Origin: Isochrysis galbana
Lineage: Eukaryota; Haptophyta; Isochrysidales; Isochrysidaceae
Length of the DNA stretch: 64,000 bases
NCBI GenBank assembly: GCA_018136815.1
Contig: CM030931.1
Location: 3,277,801-3,341,800, forward strand
Reading direction: 5' to 3'
The position numbers were made by a program, and so were the translations under genes. Below the pieces are notes generated by a model. The model was not told the DNA's origin. It saw only the letters and a program-made list of their open reading frames with translations, and did not search any database. Shown in pieces: positions 32,264-43,087 of the stretch. Numbering within the stretch: position 1 is the first letter of the stretch; the number at the start of each line of letters is the position of its first letter.

Positions 32264-32931
32264 TGTCGAACACGCGATGACTACTGGCTCGTGGGCAGAG
32301 GGCCGTTCGATCGAGCCGGCAGCTGACGCGGCCGTGAAGGAGTCGTAGGTGGTTGCTTGCGGGAATATGTCTGAGAGGTCATAGTAGAAGTCGGGTCTGA
32401 CAGCTTCTACCATCGAGTGCGAGGGACGAGAAGAGAGACGGAGGTTCGGAGGCTCACAACGCGCGGCGTTGGAGGGTAGGGCCGAGGCTAGCTAGCGAGC
32501 TAGAGGAGGAGAGAGAAGGAGAATGAGAGCTTCTTAGGTCCAAGGTAGACACGAGAGACTACAACGCAGGGACTCAAAAAGTTCCCTCGTCACACAGACA
32601 CACACGAACTAAACCAAACAGGGCGAAAACTAACCACACTCAGGGCGGACTGTCAAGCGTCGGCACCAAGGCAACTCATCGGCGCACAGACATGCGAAGC
32701 AGAGAAGTCGGAACACCGAGAGCAGACCTCGCTGTGGAGCTACCGCCGATATACGAAGAGAAGACGGAAGACTACAACCGATGCGTGAAGAGAAGACGGA
32801 AGACAGTCGTGGAACGTTTGATGACATCGAAAGAAAGTAAGAGAAGGGGTAGAATGTCGCCGACGAGACCTTGAGGCTTAAAATAAACCACCGGTTAGAA
32901 GTAAAAGTCTGTCATCGTATGGAATACGACA
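32264..32931 (-). mobile_element. Inverted LTR of the TGTCG...CGACA family, probably a 3' LTR
   Basis: 668 bp, nearly identical to 8602-9269 in reverse complement, with both ends intact. The flanking 5-mers (GAACC, CTCCC) differ, so this is not a simple solo LTR. On its sense strand the bases just before TGTCG are GTCGGGGAG, a polypurine tract of the kind that primes plus-strand synthesis at a 3' LTR. The internal part of that element should therefore lie above 32931, where about 150 bp of unrecognised sequence precede the next feature. Confidence 0.8.
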
Positions 32932-33344
32932 CTCCCCGACTAAATTCGAGTCGTCTCGACGAGCGGCATGGAAGGAGAACAAAGCAACCGAAATAGGAGA
33001 AATCCGCGAACAAATCAACCGAAATAGAAGAAACCCAGAATTAGAACAACGAGGTGAGAGGAACCCAAGTTAACCGAGAAACCAAACATGGAAGGCGACG
33101 CTGGAAATAGAAGACGAGAGCACCCGTGGGCCCTTTGAGCACAAATTCGGAAGCTTGACGCGGCAACCTATTTGTACGCATCGTCCCACCCATTTCTCCC
33201 ATTTACAGGAGTTTTGCTCGGGTGTTGCGGTGGGTGCAACCGCAGACGACGCGCGTCTCATCTCCTGCAAACAACGGCGACAGCGAAGAAAGAGGAACAA
33301 TCTACTACAACAACGAAAGGGAGGGAATGATTCCGACGACACGC

Positions 33345-33414
33345 GAAACTCGGTGACGAGCAATCTCCGACGACCCTATGAAACTCGGTGACGAGCAATC
33401 TCCGACGACCCTAT
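33345..33414 (+). repeat. Two perfect 35-bp direct repeats
   Basis: GAAACTCGGTGACGAGCAAT plus 15 more bases occurs at 33345-33379 and immediately again at 33380-33414, just upstream of the coiled-coil ORF. Confidence 0.92.
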
Positions 33415-33480
33415 TATTGGAGTCAAAGAGAGAAGTCGCAGAGGGGGAGGGAGAAAGGCCGCGGACTGAGCGTCGAGCGA

Positions 33481-33992
33481 TGGCAGCGAAGAACGGATCC
33501 ATGATGACCGAGGAGGAGGTCGACCGTCGTCGCACCGAGCTCCGCAAGTACCTGTCGGAGGCGCGTGGCGGCTACGTGACCAAGGGAGGCGTGAAGCGGA
33601 CATTCTGTCCGTGGGAGGTCGTCTCGGACGACGTTTGCGCTCGCCGAGCTGAACAAGAAGGTCGGGTGCAGCGGGCGATCGAGATGGCCAAGATGATGAA
33701 GAGCCCGACGGGCGACGCCAACACGGAGTTGACCGAGGCGGAGACGATGGCGGCGGAGCTCGAGGCGATCAAGGGCCACAACGACTTCTTGGCGCGCATG
33801 CTGACGGAGGTGACCAAAGAGCGAGATTCTCTACGTCACATGATCAACAAGCAGAACAAGGAGAAGCTGGAGATGGAGGATGAGATCACCGAGTGGCGCA
33901 AGAAGTTCGACGAGTGCCACACCATGTACAAGGTGATGGAGGGCTGCTTCTTGGACGCGCTGAACGAGAAGAAGACGGTCACATCGCTGTGA
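33481..33992 (+). CDS. Coiled-coil ORF, possibly gag of a non-autonomous LTR element
   Basis: 170 aa from MAAKNGSMM; the frame is open from 33378. It is highly charged, with a long helix EAETMAAELEAIKGHNDF, then TKERDSLRHMINKQNKEK, and ends EKKTVTSL. No domain is recognised. It lies between an inverted LTR (32264-32931) and an LTR-like start preceded by a purine run at 34501. It resembles the helical Gag-like ORFs at 9120 and 62393 in character, not sequence. A host coiled-coil gene is the alternative. Confidence 0.4.
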
Positions 33993-34500
33993 CGGAGGCC
34001 AACAACGAGTGAGCGCCGAGGCTGACACTGTTGCCTCGGGCGGGCATACAGAGATGGGAAGTTATGCGAATGAGCAGTGTAAAGACGCTTGCAGCCGGCG
34101 GAAGCGAGCATGCGAGCGTAAGACACGGCGGAGTGGGGAAAAGGGGCGTAGCGGCGGTGATGAGGAAACGACGATAGAGGGAGCGTAGCCCGAGCCATCC
34201 CATGCAGCGTGTGAGTAGAGATCACGGGAATCGGTAGATATTGGGGTTTCTCGTTCGCGATTCTCGATTCTCGTCGTTCCGCGTTCTACGTTTCTCGCTC
34301 TCGATTCTCGATTCTTGTCGTTCCGCGTTCTCATCGGTCCTCGATTGTTCGTAACTTCTCGGTGCGTCGCTCATCACGTCTTCCGTCTTGGTTCGGCGTT
34401 GGGATTGCTCTTCTGCCTTTCTCGTGGCTTGTTCGGAGCTCTCCGCTATCCGTTAGGTTCTCTTCTTTCACTCGCGGGACGCTCGATCCTAGCAGGGGGG

Positions 34501-35121
34501 TGTCGCATTCGCGAGTCGACACTCGTTAAGCTTCGCTCTTCGCTCTTCTCTCTTCTCTTCGTCGTTCGGTATTATCGTTATAATTCTCTGCTTTCTCTCG
34601 TTCTCGGTCAAAAGCTTCGCTTGGATGCATGGGATCGTGGGTTGTGGAGCGCCCTCTCTCTTTCTCTCGAAGGAGAAGGGAAGTTTCCCCACCTTTCTTC
34701 CTCCCGGGCGCCTCGCAAATAGGTTTAATTTGCTATCTCCCCTGCGGTTCTTTATCTGCTTCTGGGGGCAATCAGGTTTAATTTGCGATCTCTTCGTACC
34801 TCCCCCTTAAGCATATCGCACTTCTCTCGTCTTATTCGGTAAGTCTCTTGGAATCCTGCGTAGCAAGATTACCCCTCGTTTCCGTTATGGTGCGATTCCC
34901 GTTCCAGACAAGATCGTCGAGACAGATCGCCCTTTGATCGTCGTCCGTCGTTGTTTGATCGGAGTGTTTGGGTTTGATTTCAGTCGAGTTATGTGAGAAA
35001 GTCGTGGGGCGAGAGTCGGGGTGTTTTCCTGGGTGTCTTTGTCCGTCGTCCTGTCGTCAGTCGTCATCCGCCGTCGCTCTCGCTCTCGTCGCTCTCGCTC
35101 TCGTAACACTCATACCCTACA
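34501..35121 (+). mobile_element. LTR-like sequence related to the 61196 LTR
   Basis: Starts TGTCGCATTC directly after the purine run AGCAGGGGGG (a possible polypurine tract) and may end CCCTACA at 35121. It shares with 61196-62310 the start TGTCGCATTC, GGTTTAATTTGC-ATCTCC and a GTTGTTTGATCGG...GTTTGGGT stretch. No duplication was identified, so the ends are provisional. Confidence 0.4.
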
Positions 35122-35129
35122 ATCTCGCC

Positions 35130-35360
35130 TCGCCTCGCCAGCCCCTGCCACCACAGCCCTCCTCTCACTCACCCTCGCCTCTCGCCGCTCGCTCGATGTC
35201 GCTTTCGCCGCCGTCCTCGCCCTCGCTCAAGCCCGCCTGCCCGCCTTCCTCTGCTGACGGGCTTCAGCCCGTCAGCACCTCCGAACTCGTCTCCTCCGCC
35301 GCGCCTGCCGCCGGCATGGCCCCTTCCTCATTGCCCTCAGGCCCTATGGGCCATCCCAGT
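35130..35360 (+). repeat. Dispersed Ser/Pro-coding repeat
   Basis: Direct counterpart of 31665-31925 (see there), about 90% identical by eye, including the 18-bp palindrome GACGGGCTTCAGCCCGTC. Confidence 0.75.
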
Positions 35361-35364
35361 TCGT

Positions 35365-35672
35365 CACTGTATTTGCAGGCCCCAGCACCGTATTTCCCAT
35401 CTAGGTCCCTCTCCCCCTCACTCTCGCCGCTGCAGTTGTTTAAGCGCGAGATCCTAGATGCTAGATGCTAGATGGGAAATACGGTGTTGCGGACCTACAA
35501 ATACAGCCAAATACATATGTGTTTGGCCTCCGGCCAAAGAGGCCAAATACATTCCAAGTACATTCGAGGCCTACAACCCAGGACGCGCTTCAAATACAGC
35601 CAAATGCATATAATGTATTTGGCCAGGTGCCTCTGCAAATACAAATACGGTAAAAACGTATTTCCCATCTAG
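35365..35672. repeat. Foldback-rich block with 17-bp direct repeats
   Basis: CGTATTTCCCATCTAGG occurs near 35391 and again near 35657. A ~37-bp arm (GTATTTGCAGG...CCATCTAG, about 35370-35406) is inverted at about 35466-35510 with a ~60-bp loop. Within the block, TTTGGCCTC is inverted as GAGGCCAAA around 35522-35548, and CAAATACAGCCAAAT recurs. This looks like a foldback or MITE-like element, or a cluster of them. Confidence 0.6.
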
Positions 35673-35848
35673 GCGCGAGATGCGAGATTCGTGCGAAAAG
35701 TCGATGTGCGAGCACACCGACACCGACGTGTCTTTTGTAGTAAAAGCGCCGAGCCCGACGGTCTCCCCGCGCGGCTACTTCTACAGTCCCGGGGGCACCA
35801 TCCACCCCTCGATCCCCTCGTCGTCGTCGCCGCGGCCCCTGGGTCCGA

Positions 35849-35961
<113 letters not shown>

Positions 35962-36292
35962 GGAGGGCGGAAGGGAGAGAGAGGGAGAGAGAGGGCGGAA
36001 GGAAGAGAGGGAAGAAAGGAGCAGGTCAATGGAGAAGAAGGTGGGGAGAGGGGGAGGCTTCTCGTGGGGAGAATGCGTGGAGAAGGGAGAACCACTCCAG
36101 AAGAGAGAGATGTGTGTGACCAGAGTAGCGAAAGAGCCAAGGCAGACAACTCTGTTAAAGGCGGGGGAGCGGAGAGGAGGGAGAGACCCCGCTAGTGGGA
36201 ATCGTCTAGTACAAGGAGTGTTCGCATGAGGAGAAAGAAGAGAGACACGTGGGAGGGGAAGCGCCGCCTCCGAGACGGAACCTCTGCGCCCG

Positions 36293-36520
<228 letters not shown>

Positions 36521-36795
36521 CTTCCCCTTGCCCCTCTCCCCTTGCCCCTACCTCTCCTCCCCAACCCACCCACACCCTGTGGGCTTCCTTTCCATCTGTC
36601 TCCTCAACCTCCGCACCAACAACCCCATCCCGCTTAAACCCCCACGCTTCCTCCCTCCCTCTCCTCCTCCGAAGCCCCTCGCCGAGTCTCTCCGCCTTAC
36701 CTCTCCCCTCCTCTTCCTCTCTCCGCTGCGCTCTGACCCCACTCACGCGCCTACCCTTCCTACCCGCTGAGACAGTCACTTTCCAGCAAACCCCG

Positions 36796-38317
36796 ATGTC
36801 GGACCTTAAGCTGATCGGCTTTGGCAACCCGCTGCTCGACATCTCAGCGGTTGTCGAGCAGGATGTTCTCGACAAGTGGGGCGCCAAGCTCAATGACGCG
36901 ATCCTCGCCGAGGACAAGCACAAGCCGATGTATGCCGAGCTCGTCGCGTCCCACCCTGTTGAGTACATCGCGGGTGGCGCCACCCAGAACTCGATCAGGG
37001 TGGCCCAGTGGATGATGGGCAAGCCAGGCAGCACTGCCTACGTCGGGTGCATTGGCAACGACAAGTTCGGTGAGCAGCTCGAGCAAGCGGCACGTGCCGA
37101 CGGCGTCAATGTTGCCTACATGAAGCACCCCGAGACACCCACCGGCACCTGCGCTGTCCTCGTCAAGGGTGGCGAGCGCTCGCTCATCGCTAACCTGTCG
37201 GCGGCCAACTGTTATGACATCTCTCACTACGAGACGCCTGAGATCCAGGTGCGTCACCTAGTTGCAAGTCTCCTTGTGGACTGGGGCTAAGGCGTTCGGA
37301 TTGTTCCGCGGTCTTGCGCACAGAGCAACCGCAGTGCTGGCCCCCGGAGGGGCCTACGGCCCGTCGCACATGCGCCCCGACGGCCACGCACTTGTGCCGC
37401 CGCCTCGGCCTGACATACCGAGCCAGAATGTGCTTGGAGCGCTTGTGCTTGTGGCATGCGAGGGCGTGTTCATACCTGACAATCCAAGTTATTGTGGCGC
37501 TTGGTCACTCGTCGGCCTCTAAGGCGCTGGGCGCGGTCGCATTTGGTTGCGCATCCACACCTCGACGTCTGCATCACAGCCAAATACCCCAAGCCCCTTG
37601 GTGGTCGCAGGCACTCGTCAAGGATGCCCAGATCGTCTACTGCGCTGGCTTCTTTCTCACCGTCTCACCGCCCACCATGCTTGCCCTCGGCAAGCACGTC
37701 GCTGAGACCTACAAGACATTCTGTCTCAACCTGTCCGCCCCTTTCATCTGCCAGTTCTTCAAGGACCCGCTCCTCTCTGTCATGCCCTATGTTGACTTCC
37801 TCTTCGGTGAGCTGCTACGCTACAGCACAGTATACAGCGAGAGGGCGTGCCCCGCGCGCGCCGTCGCCTTCGCGTCTGCCATCATTGCTCGATTCGGTCT
37901 CTCGCAGCCGCTAATCCCGCACCCCTCTCGCACCTTTTCGCAGGCAATGAGAGCGAGGCAGCCGAGTTTGGAAAAGCCATGGGATGGGGCGAGGACGTCG
38001 AGACGGTGGCCCTCAAGGCCGCAGCGATGCCAAAGGAGTCGGGTGCTCGTCCCCGTGTCGTCATCTTCACACAGGGCAAGGATCCGACCATCGTCGCGCT
38101 TGGCGGCGGCATATCGAAGTTCGACGTCGAACTACTCCCTAAGGAGGCTCTCGTCGACACCAACGGTGCTGGCGACTCCTTTGTCGGCGGCTTCCTCGCC
38201 AAGCTCTCGCAGGCGGCCGACCTCGCGGAGTGCGTTCGCGCCGGCAATTGGGCTGCACGCCAGATTATCCAGGTCTCGGGTTGCAAGATCCCCGAGGGCC
38301 CGTGCACCTACGCCTAA
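36796..38317 (+). CDS. ADK: Adenosine kinase, 3 exons
   Basis: Exons 36796-37248, 37611-37806 and 37944-38317 (GT-AG, phases 0 and 1) give 340 aa, the normal family length. N-terminal LIGFGNPLLDISAVV, the substrate-side YIAGGATQNSIRVAQWM, FLTVSPPTMLALGKHVAETY in exon 2, and the C-terminal VDTNGAGDSFVGGFLAKL with the catalytic Asp and anion hole of the PfkB/ribokinase fold are all present. The enzyme phosphorylates adenosine to AMP (purine salvage, and clearing adenosine from the S-adenosylhomocysteine cycle), normally in the cytosol. No targeting peptide is evident. The start is the ATG after a CT-rich leader. One of the surest calls in the window. Confidence 0.96.
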
Positions 38318-38890
38318 GCGCGTCGCGCGTTTCGGGAGCGATGTCGGATGTGCCGTCGGGGCTTATGGACGGCCGCTAGCACGTTCCTTGCCCGGCGCGG
38401 TGGTGGCCACTCCATACGCTCCTACCCTTGGGTGGCCATCACTAGCGCTGCCTTTTGGGGGCACCATTGTCGGCCCTGTCATTGGTGTATCATGCCGTAT
38501 AGGCAGCAACGCCGCTAGGACAGCGGAGTTGCCGAAAAGTGCCCGTGTGTTGGTTCATTGGGCCTGCCCTGGGCCAGCCCACTTCTGCTTGTGATTGTGT
38601 GGGTGTGACGATGAGAAAGGGGTTCGAGCGGCTCATATGCGCCGTAAAGTCACCGCCGCGGCAGTCTTCTTGAGCTCTGCACCAAAGATGTGTGCCTATG
38701 TGTGGTATGTGCCGATGTGCGACATAAATGTGCTTAAGAGCATGAGCCTAACTATGCTATGGCGTATGCACTAATTGCGCGTAACGCCTAGCACACTACT
38801 ATTGAGCATTGTGCGTTGCTGCGGCTAGACAGCTGAAGCGTCAACTAAGTTTACACGCGTAGCTGACCGAACCTACTTTCATAAGTCGTG
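38318..38890. other. Spacer, with remnant retroelement head phrases
   Basis: No gene recognised. CAACTAAGTTTACAC at 38841 and CCTACTTTCATAAG at 38868 resemble the hairpin heads, but without the ATGG box, so I treat them as decayed remnants. Confidence 0.35.
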
Positions 38891-38892
38891 GG

Positions 38893-39045
38893 GGTCAATC
38901 AACAACGAGCCTCAGCCGGAGATCATAAACGCTCCAGCTCCAGCCGGAGACCATCAACAGCCTACATTATCCTTGCCCACGTTGTATTTATCATTGCAAT
39001 GGTTAATTGTCAAGGAATAAGTAATGGCACTCGCACTCACTCTCA
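38893..39045 (-). repeat. Inverted copy of the 2608-2755 repeat
   Basis: Reverse complement reads GAGTGCGAGTGCCATTACTT...GATGGTCTCCGGCTGG...ATGATCTCCGGCTGAGGCTC, matching 2608-2740 with moderate divergence. Confidence 0.7.
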
Positions 39046-39180
39046 AACATAGGGGATAGGCTACTATAACTGATAATTGCATAACTGCAACTGCTTTGCG
39101 CCCGACAGTCTGACTGAGGGCTGAGGTTGTGTTTGCCTTCATTTGGTACCCCCGACACATACACACAAACGCACCTTCAC

Positions 39181-39205
39181 GCGCGCGCGCGCGCGCGCGC
39201 GCGCA
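39181..39205. repeat. (GC)12 microsatellite
   Basis: 24-base alternating GC, potentially Z-DNA forming. Confidence 0.95.
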
Positions 39206-39281
39206 CCATCCAGATATTACCGCATCCTTGTGATGGTATTGGGTGTCGGTGTCAAAGATTGTGTTCCTTGAGTCGCGCCGC

Positions 39282-39859
39282 CTACGTACGTAGCGCCATC
39301 GAGGAGCTTGAACTTTGTGAGGTAGTGTGAGCACCCTCCGGGACGACGAACAGTTTGAAGGAACCGCGCGACGCCGACGCCGACCATGACATTGCGGCTT
39401 TGATGGTCTTGATGGTGGGGACCCTTCTCTCGATGCTTGGACCGAACATAAGCCGAAGGGTGCCCCTGATGGCGTCCTCGTAATCTTTCTGGTTCAGTGT
39501 TACATTTGCGCCCAACTAGGATTTCGCCTTGGCCCTTGTCAATTCGGTGATTCGGTGGGGGCATTACATTCTCGTGTGAGTATACCCCCTGCGGCGCTGA
39601 GCACGGTGTTTGCGGCAGCTTCGAATTTTTTTCTTCAGAACGTCGATGCTTTCCATCACGTCATCCGACTCCCAAAAATACATGTATTGTACTACAGATA
39701 CTTGAAATCGTCGTCGTCGTCGCTTCGTAACGCGTCAACGACATTAATCTTCACTGTGTCTTCATCCAATCGAATGAACATTTTCCATTGTTCGTCATTG
39801 ATATGATCCATGCTGATTTTCTTAAGCTTTGGTATGAGGGCATCGGTGATATTCTCGAA
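39282..39859 (-). pseudogene. Coding-like fragments, unrecognised gene
   Basis: Two minus-strand stretches look protein-coding in composition. 39859-39692 encodes FENITDALIPKLKKISMD and HINDEQWKMFIRLDEDTVKI, and ends DDDDFKYL plus stop. 39515-39282 encodes MGANVTLNQKDYEDAIRGTL and continues to VVPEGAHTT, with a second coherent frame overlapping near 39320 (LTKFKLLDGATYVGG). Upstream of the first piece is a stop and a retroelement head (about 40146), so the 5' part may have been lost. I cannot name a family; these may be exons of one gene or remnants. Confidence 0.3.
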
Positions 39860-40134
39860 AGACCAGAAGCGCGTTCATTTATCCGCCGTACCGCCCGCCG
39901 ACGCGGTCGTGCGGGCTCTCGCTCCAGCCACCAGCATCTCGCCAACCTCTGCGCCCAAAGTCGCTGGCGCCGTAGTCCGTAGTTGGCACGCCAATCACCA
40001 CCGTCGTTGTACCCTTGCGACCCGGTGGAGGTCCCTTCGCGAGGGCGCCTTGGTGGCGCAACGTCGGCCATGAGCCGCGATCGACTGGCGCGGCGGAGAC
40101 GGCAGCGGAGAGGAGGGAAGCGAAAGCGGCGCGC

Positions 40135-40170
40135 GCTCCATGAACCTATCGCTTTGACGGTAGTTGAATG
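40135..40170 (-). repeat. Inverted hairpin head of a truncated retroelement
   Basis: On the minus strand CAACTACCGTCAAAGCGATAGG, then TTCATGGAGCGCGCG. Same layout as 6424 and 60780; arms CTACCG and CGATAG pair with one wobble. Confidence 0.5.
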
Positions 40171-40206
40171 CTCATTCATACAATTCTTATCAATTGTTGC
40201 AATGAC

Positions 40207-40899
40207 TCATTCACTCAAGACCACACCGTGCGCCCTATGGCGCAGTCTTCCCCAACCAGCAACCAGCAACCATAGGGAAGCCCTATCCCTATCCCTATGT
40301 CCAATGTTGTGCCGCCCCCCCTCCCGCGCCTCCATGCTGCGTAATTGCGGAGGTGGCGCAGAGGGCGTCATCCGTGGCCGCCAGTAAGAACAGTAGCAAC
40401 GCATCAGCATCATACTTATCGCAAACAAACGGAGGAGCAGAGGCGATGCAAGAGCCATAGTGGCAGACAGTACTTTGGGGCTTCCATCCAAGTACACACT
40501 AGCAGCATCTGTTTTAGCCGCCATGCACGGTTTCGGCGTATGCGCGTGCACTTGCGCCATCACCATCATCTGGCCTCTACTGCGAATATGTTGCGACTCC
40601 GGCTCCTGCTGCGGCCTCAACGTCGGCTGGAAGGCGGGGAAGCGCCCTGCAGGATCCGAAGCGATACTAAGGAAGAGGCGGCGGGGTAAAAGCGGCATTC
40701 GATGAACAAAGAGAAGCGCTTCCGGGACAACGGCAGTGTTCACCTCAACGCCGATACCACAGGCACGCTCGAGTTGTGCCAAGAGGTGAGCCGGTGTAGC
40801 AGTCGATAGTGTCGCTAGAAGATGGCCGCGCGAGGGCTTCTGGCTCGACGGATGTGCATGGACATGTAGGAGGAAGAAGCTGTTAAAGCCAGTCCGCAT
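40207..40899 (-). CDS. Hypothetical protein, weak support
   Basis: 230-aa open frame downstream of the dehydrogenase gene on the same strand. It has one hydrophobic, helix-like segment (VLSATMALASPLLLRLFAIS, about residue 150) and a Ser/Pro-rich remainder. No domain is recognised and composition alone does not prove coding. Reported only because the frame is long and does not cross a simple repeat. Confidence 0.2.
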   Translation of the reverse strand: MRTGFNSFFLLHVHAHPSSQKPSRGHLLATLSTATPAHLLAQLERACGIGVEVNTAVVPEALLFVHRMPLLPRRLFLSIASDPAGRFPAFQPTLRPQQEPESQHIRSRGQMMVMAQVHAHTPKPCMAAKTDAASVYLDGSPKVLSATMALASPLLLRLFAISMMLMRCYCSYWRPRMTPSAPPPQLRSMEAREGGRHNIGHRDRDRASLWLLVAGWGRLRHRAHGVVLSE

Positions 40900-41046
40900 G
40901 CCTCGATGCTCCCAAAATGAGGGCGTCCAGTGATTGCTCTAGCGGCCTTGCTCTTCGTGCGAGCAGGGCTCAGCCGCCTGGAGGCATCGAGGCGGTATCG
41001 TCTGGCGTGGCCGAACTCCACGGCTTGGTCTCGCGTACCCCACCCT

Positions 41047-42214
41047 CTACGCAAGGTGAAGTCCGCCATCCACCGGTATGAATGCACCAGTGATGAGCCC
41101 CGTTTGATCTGCAGCCAAGTAGGCGATTGTCTGCGCAATCTCATCGGGCTGCGCCCAGCGACGCATCGGCGAGCGTGATAGCATTTTCTCGTCGAGCAGC
41201 TTCCGGCCCGCCTCCATGTCACCCCGGCCCATGCCCAACCTCGCCTTGTCCCACTCCTTGGTGTCTGTGTAGCCAGGCGAGACGGCGTTGATGGTGATGC
41301 CACGTTCAGCCAGCCGAAGCGCGTACATGCGCACAAGCCACTCCATCGTCGCCTTTGCTTGCCCGGGCATGTCATAGTTCACCCGCGGGATTTGCTGCGT
41401 GTTGCAGCCCGGGTTGGTGATGACGACCATCCGCCCCTCGCCGTCAGTCATGCGCGGGATGCACTGCTCTGCAAACGAGACCATGGCCTTGGGATAGATG
41501 GATTGGTACTCGTCGTACATCTTGAAGTTGTCGGTCATCTTGCCTGCGCAAGACGGCCGGATGCGCCGGTCAGTGGGTGGAGGAGAGACATACCGCCACG
41601 AGCCGACGTGCTCCACCATGCTGGTTGCACAGAGGGGCGCTAGTGGTTTGGGACCCTCCCGCCAGCACGCCCACTGGCTCGCGCTCCCCTTAGCTCCCTT
41701 CCCCTTCTTCCTCTCCCCAAGCCGGGCTGAAGCCTCTTCCACGAGCATGAGTGGCGGTACCCTCTCTTGACCCGCTCATTTCGCCTTGATCCTTCTCCCC
41801 CTCCCACCTCTTCCCTCATGGCCACTCCTCACCATCGAGGTGCGTGCTGAGCAGCTGCTCATGAAAGAAGCCTGCCGCGTGCACAAACGCGCCGACGTGG
41901 CCGCCAAGCTCGGTGTCGACGAGATGAAAGACGGCGCGCACTGTCTCCTCCCGCCCCTCCTCCGTCGTCAGGTCGCCCCTAACCGCCCGCACAGCCACAG
42001 AGTGAGAAGCTGAGAGCTCAGCGACTGCTGTGTTCGCTCTCTCTTCATCGTGGCCGTAGCAGAGGACGAGGTCGCTCCCTCGGGCGGCGAGCATGCGCGC
42101 GGCGGCGAGGCCGATCCCGCCCGTCCCGCCCGTCACGATCGACACGCGGCCGCAACAAGCCACGCACAGCGAGCAGAGGAGGAGGAGGAGAGGGTGCGGT
42201 GCCGGACGCGCCAT
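41047..42214 (-). CDS. Short-chain dehydrogenase/reductase with Y-x6-K site, 2 exons
   Basis: Exons 42214-41833 and 41543-41047, GT-AG, phase 1 (THLD|GKMTD), 292 aa. The start MARPAPHPLLLLLCSLCV begins a hydrophobic leader that runs almost directly into the Rossmann motif VSIVTGGTGGIG, suggesting ER or plastid targeting or a membrane anchor. The active-site segment reads NPGCN...VNYDMPGQAKATMEW, with Tyr and Lys separated by six residues, as in the enoyl-ACP reductases FabI/FabL, instead of the classical YxxxK. INAVSPGYTDT and ITGAFIPVDGG are normal SDR C-terminal motifs. A plastid fatty-acid-related reductase is possible, but the substrate is unknown. The intron carries no repeat. Confidence 0.82.
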
Positions 42215-42310
42215 CGGCAGTGGGGAGAGGGGACACCGTTTGCCACTTCTCTCCCCCAGTACTTTACTCCTAGTGTGGAATTCAGATCCCCTCGTAAAAA
42301 AAACTAAGTG

Positions 42311-42475
42311 GAACATAGCTTGTTAGGACATCTTGTTGGCAAGCATTCCTAGCCCTAGCCACATACACCGGACGAGCCATGCCGCGCACAGCCCCATCGC
42401 GGGGGAGGGGCTCCGTTGCCGTCGAAGGGCTACGGTCCCTCAGAACTAAGGTAACACTAACACAACAATAAAACT
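42311..42475 (-). repeat. Inverted copy of the 2765-2930 repeat
   Basis: ACATCTTGTTGGCAAGCATT, CCGGACGAGCCATGCCGC and CTCCGTTGCCGTCGAAGGG correspond, inverted, to 2930-2765. Confidence 0.75.
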
Positions 42476-42781
42476 CTAACCTCACCCTCCCCCATCCCCA
42501 TCCAGACCAAAAGCGTTCAATTATCCCCATCCCTGCTAACACCTTTCGTTGTCACCTGGAGGTTACTTGACTCAACTGGACACTTCACATGTTGAAACCC
42601 ACACGTGGTGTGACTCCATTCACTCGACTTGGGGCAGGGTCGATATCTCGTTGAAATTCACGATCCACGTCTCACACCAAAGAGCACTGATGAGTGTATG
42701 TCCACACCAAAGAGCACCGACCGCGTAAAAGCAGACAACAAGTTTCGTCACACGTCTATATGGAGGAGACGAGGGAAGGGT

Positions 42782-42941
42782 GAGCAGTTGCCCTGCAGTT
42801 GAGCAGTTGCCCTGCAGTTGAGCAGTTGCCGTGTAGTTGAGCAGTTGCCCTGCAGTTGAGCAGTTGCCCTGCAGTTGAGCAGTTGCCCTGCAGTTGAGCA
42901 GTTGCCCTGCAGTTGAGCAGTTGCCCTGCAGTTGAGCAGTT
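42782..42941. repeat. 19-bp minisatellite, 8 units plus a partial
   Basis: GAGCAGTTGCCCTGCAGTT repeats head to tail eight times; unit 3 has GTGTAGTT. It lies about 150 bp upstream of the ankyrin gene start. It has no spacers, so it is not a CRISPR array. Confidence 0.95.
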
Positions 42942-43087
42942 CTCCGCCCCCCTGCCGCCCTGCATTGCCTACCAGCCCCCCTCTCCCTTCAGAGTCCCCC
43001 TCTCCCCTTGAGAGCCCTCCTCTCCCCTTGAGAGCCCTCCTCTCCCTTCAGAGCCCTCCTCTCCCCTCCCCGCGTACCAGAATCGCG

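Noticed and set aside
42782-42941. Possible CRISPR-like array
   Set aside because: Units are contiguous 19-mers without spacers, in a eukaryotic genome; it is a minisatellite.
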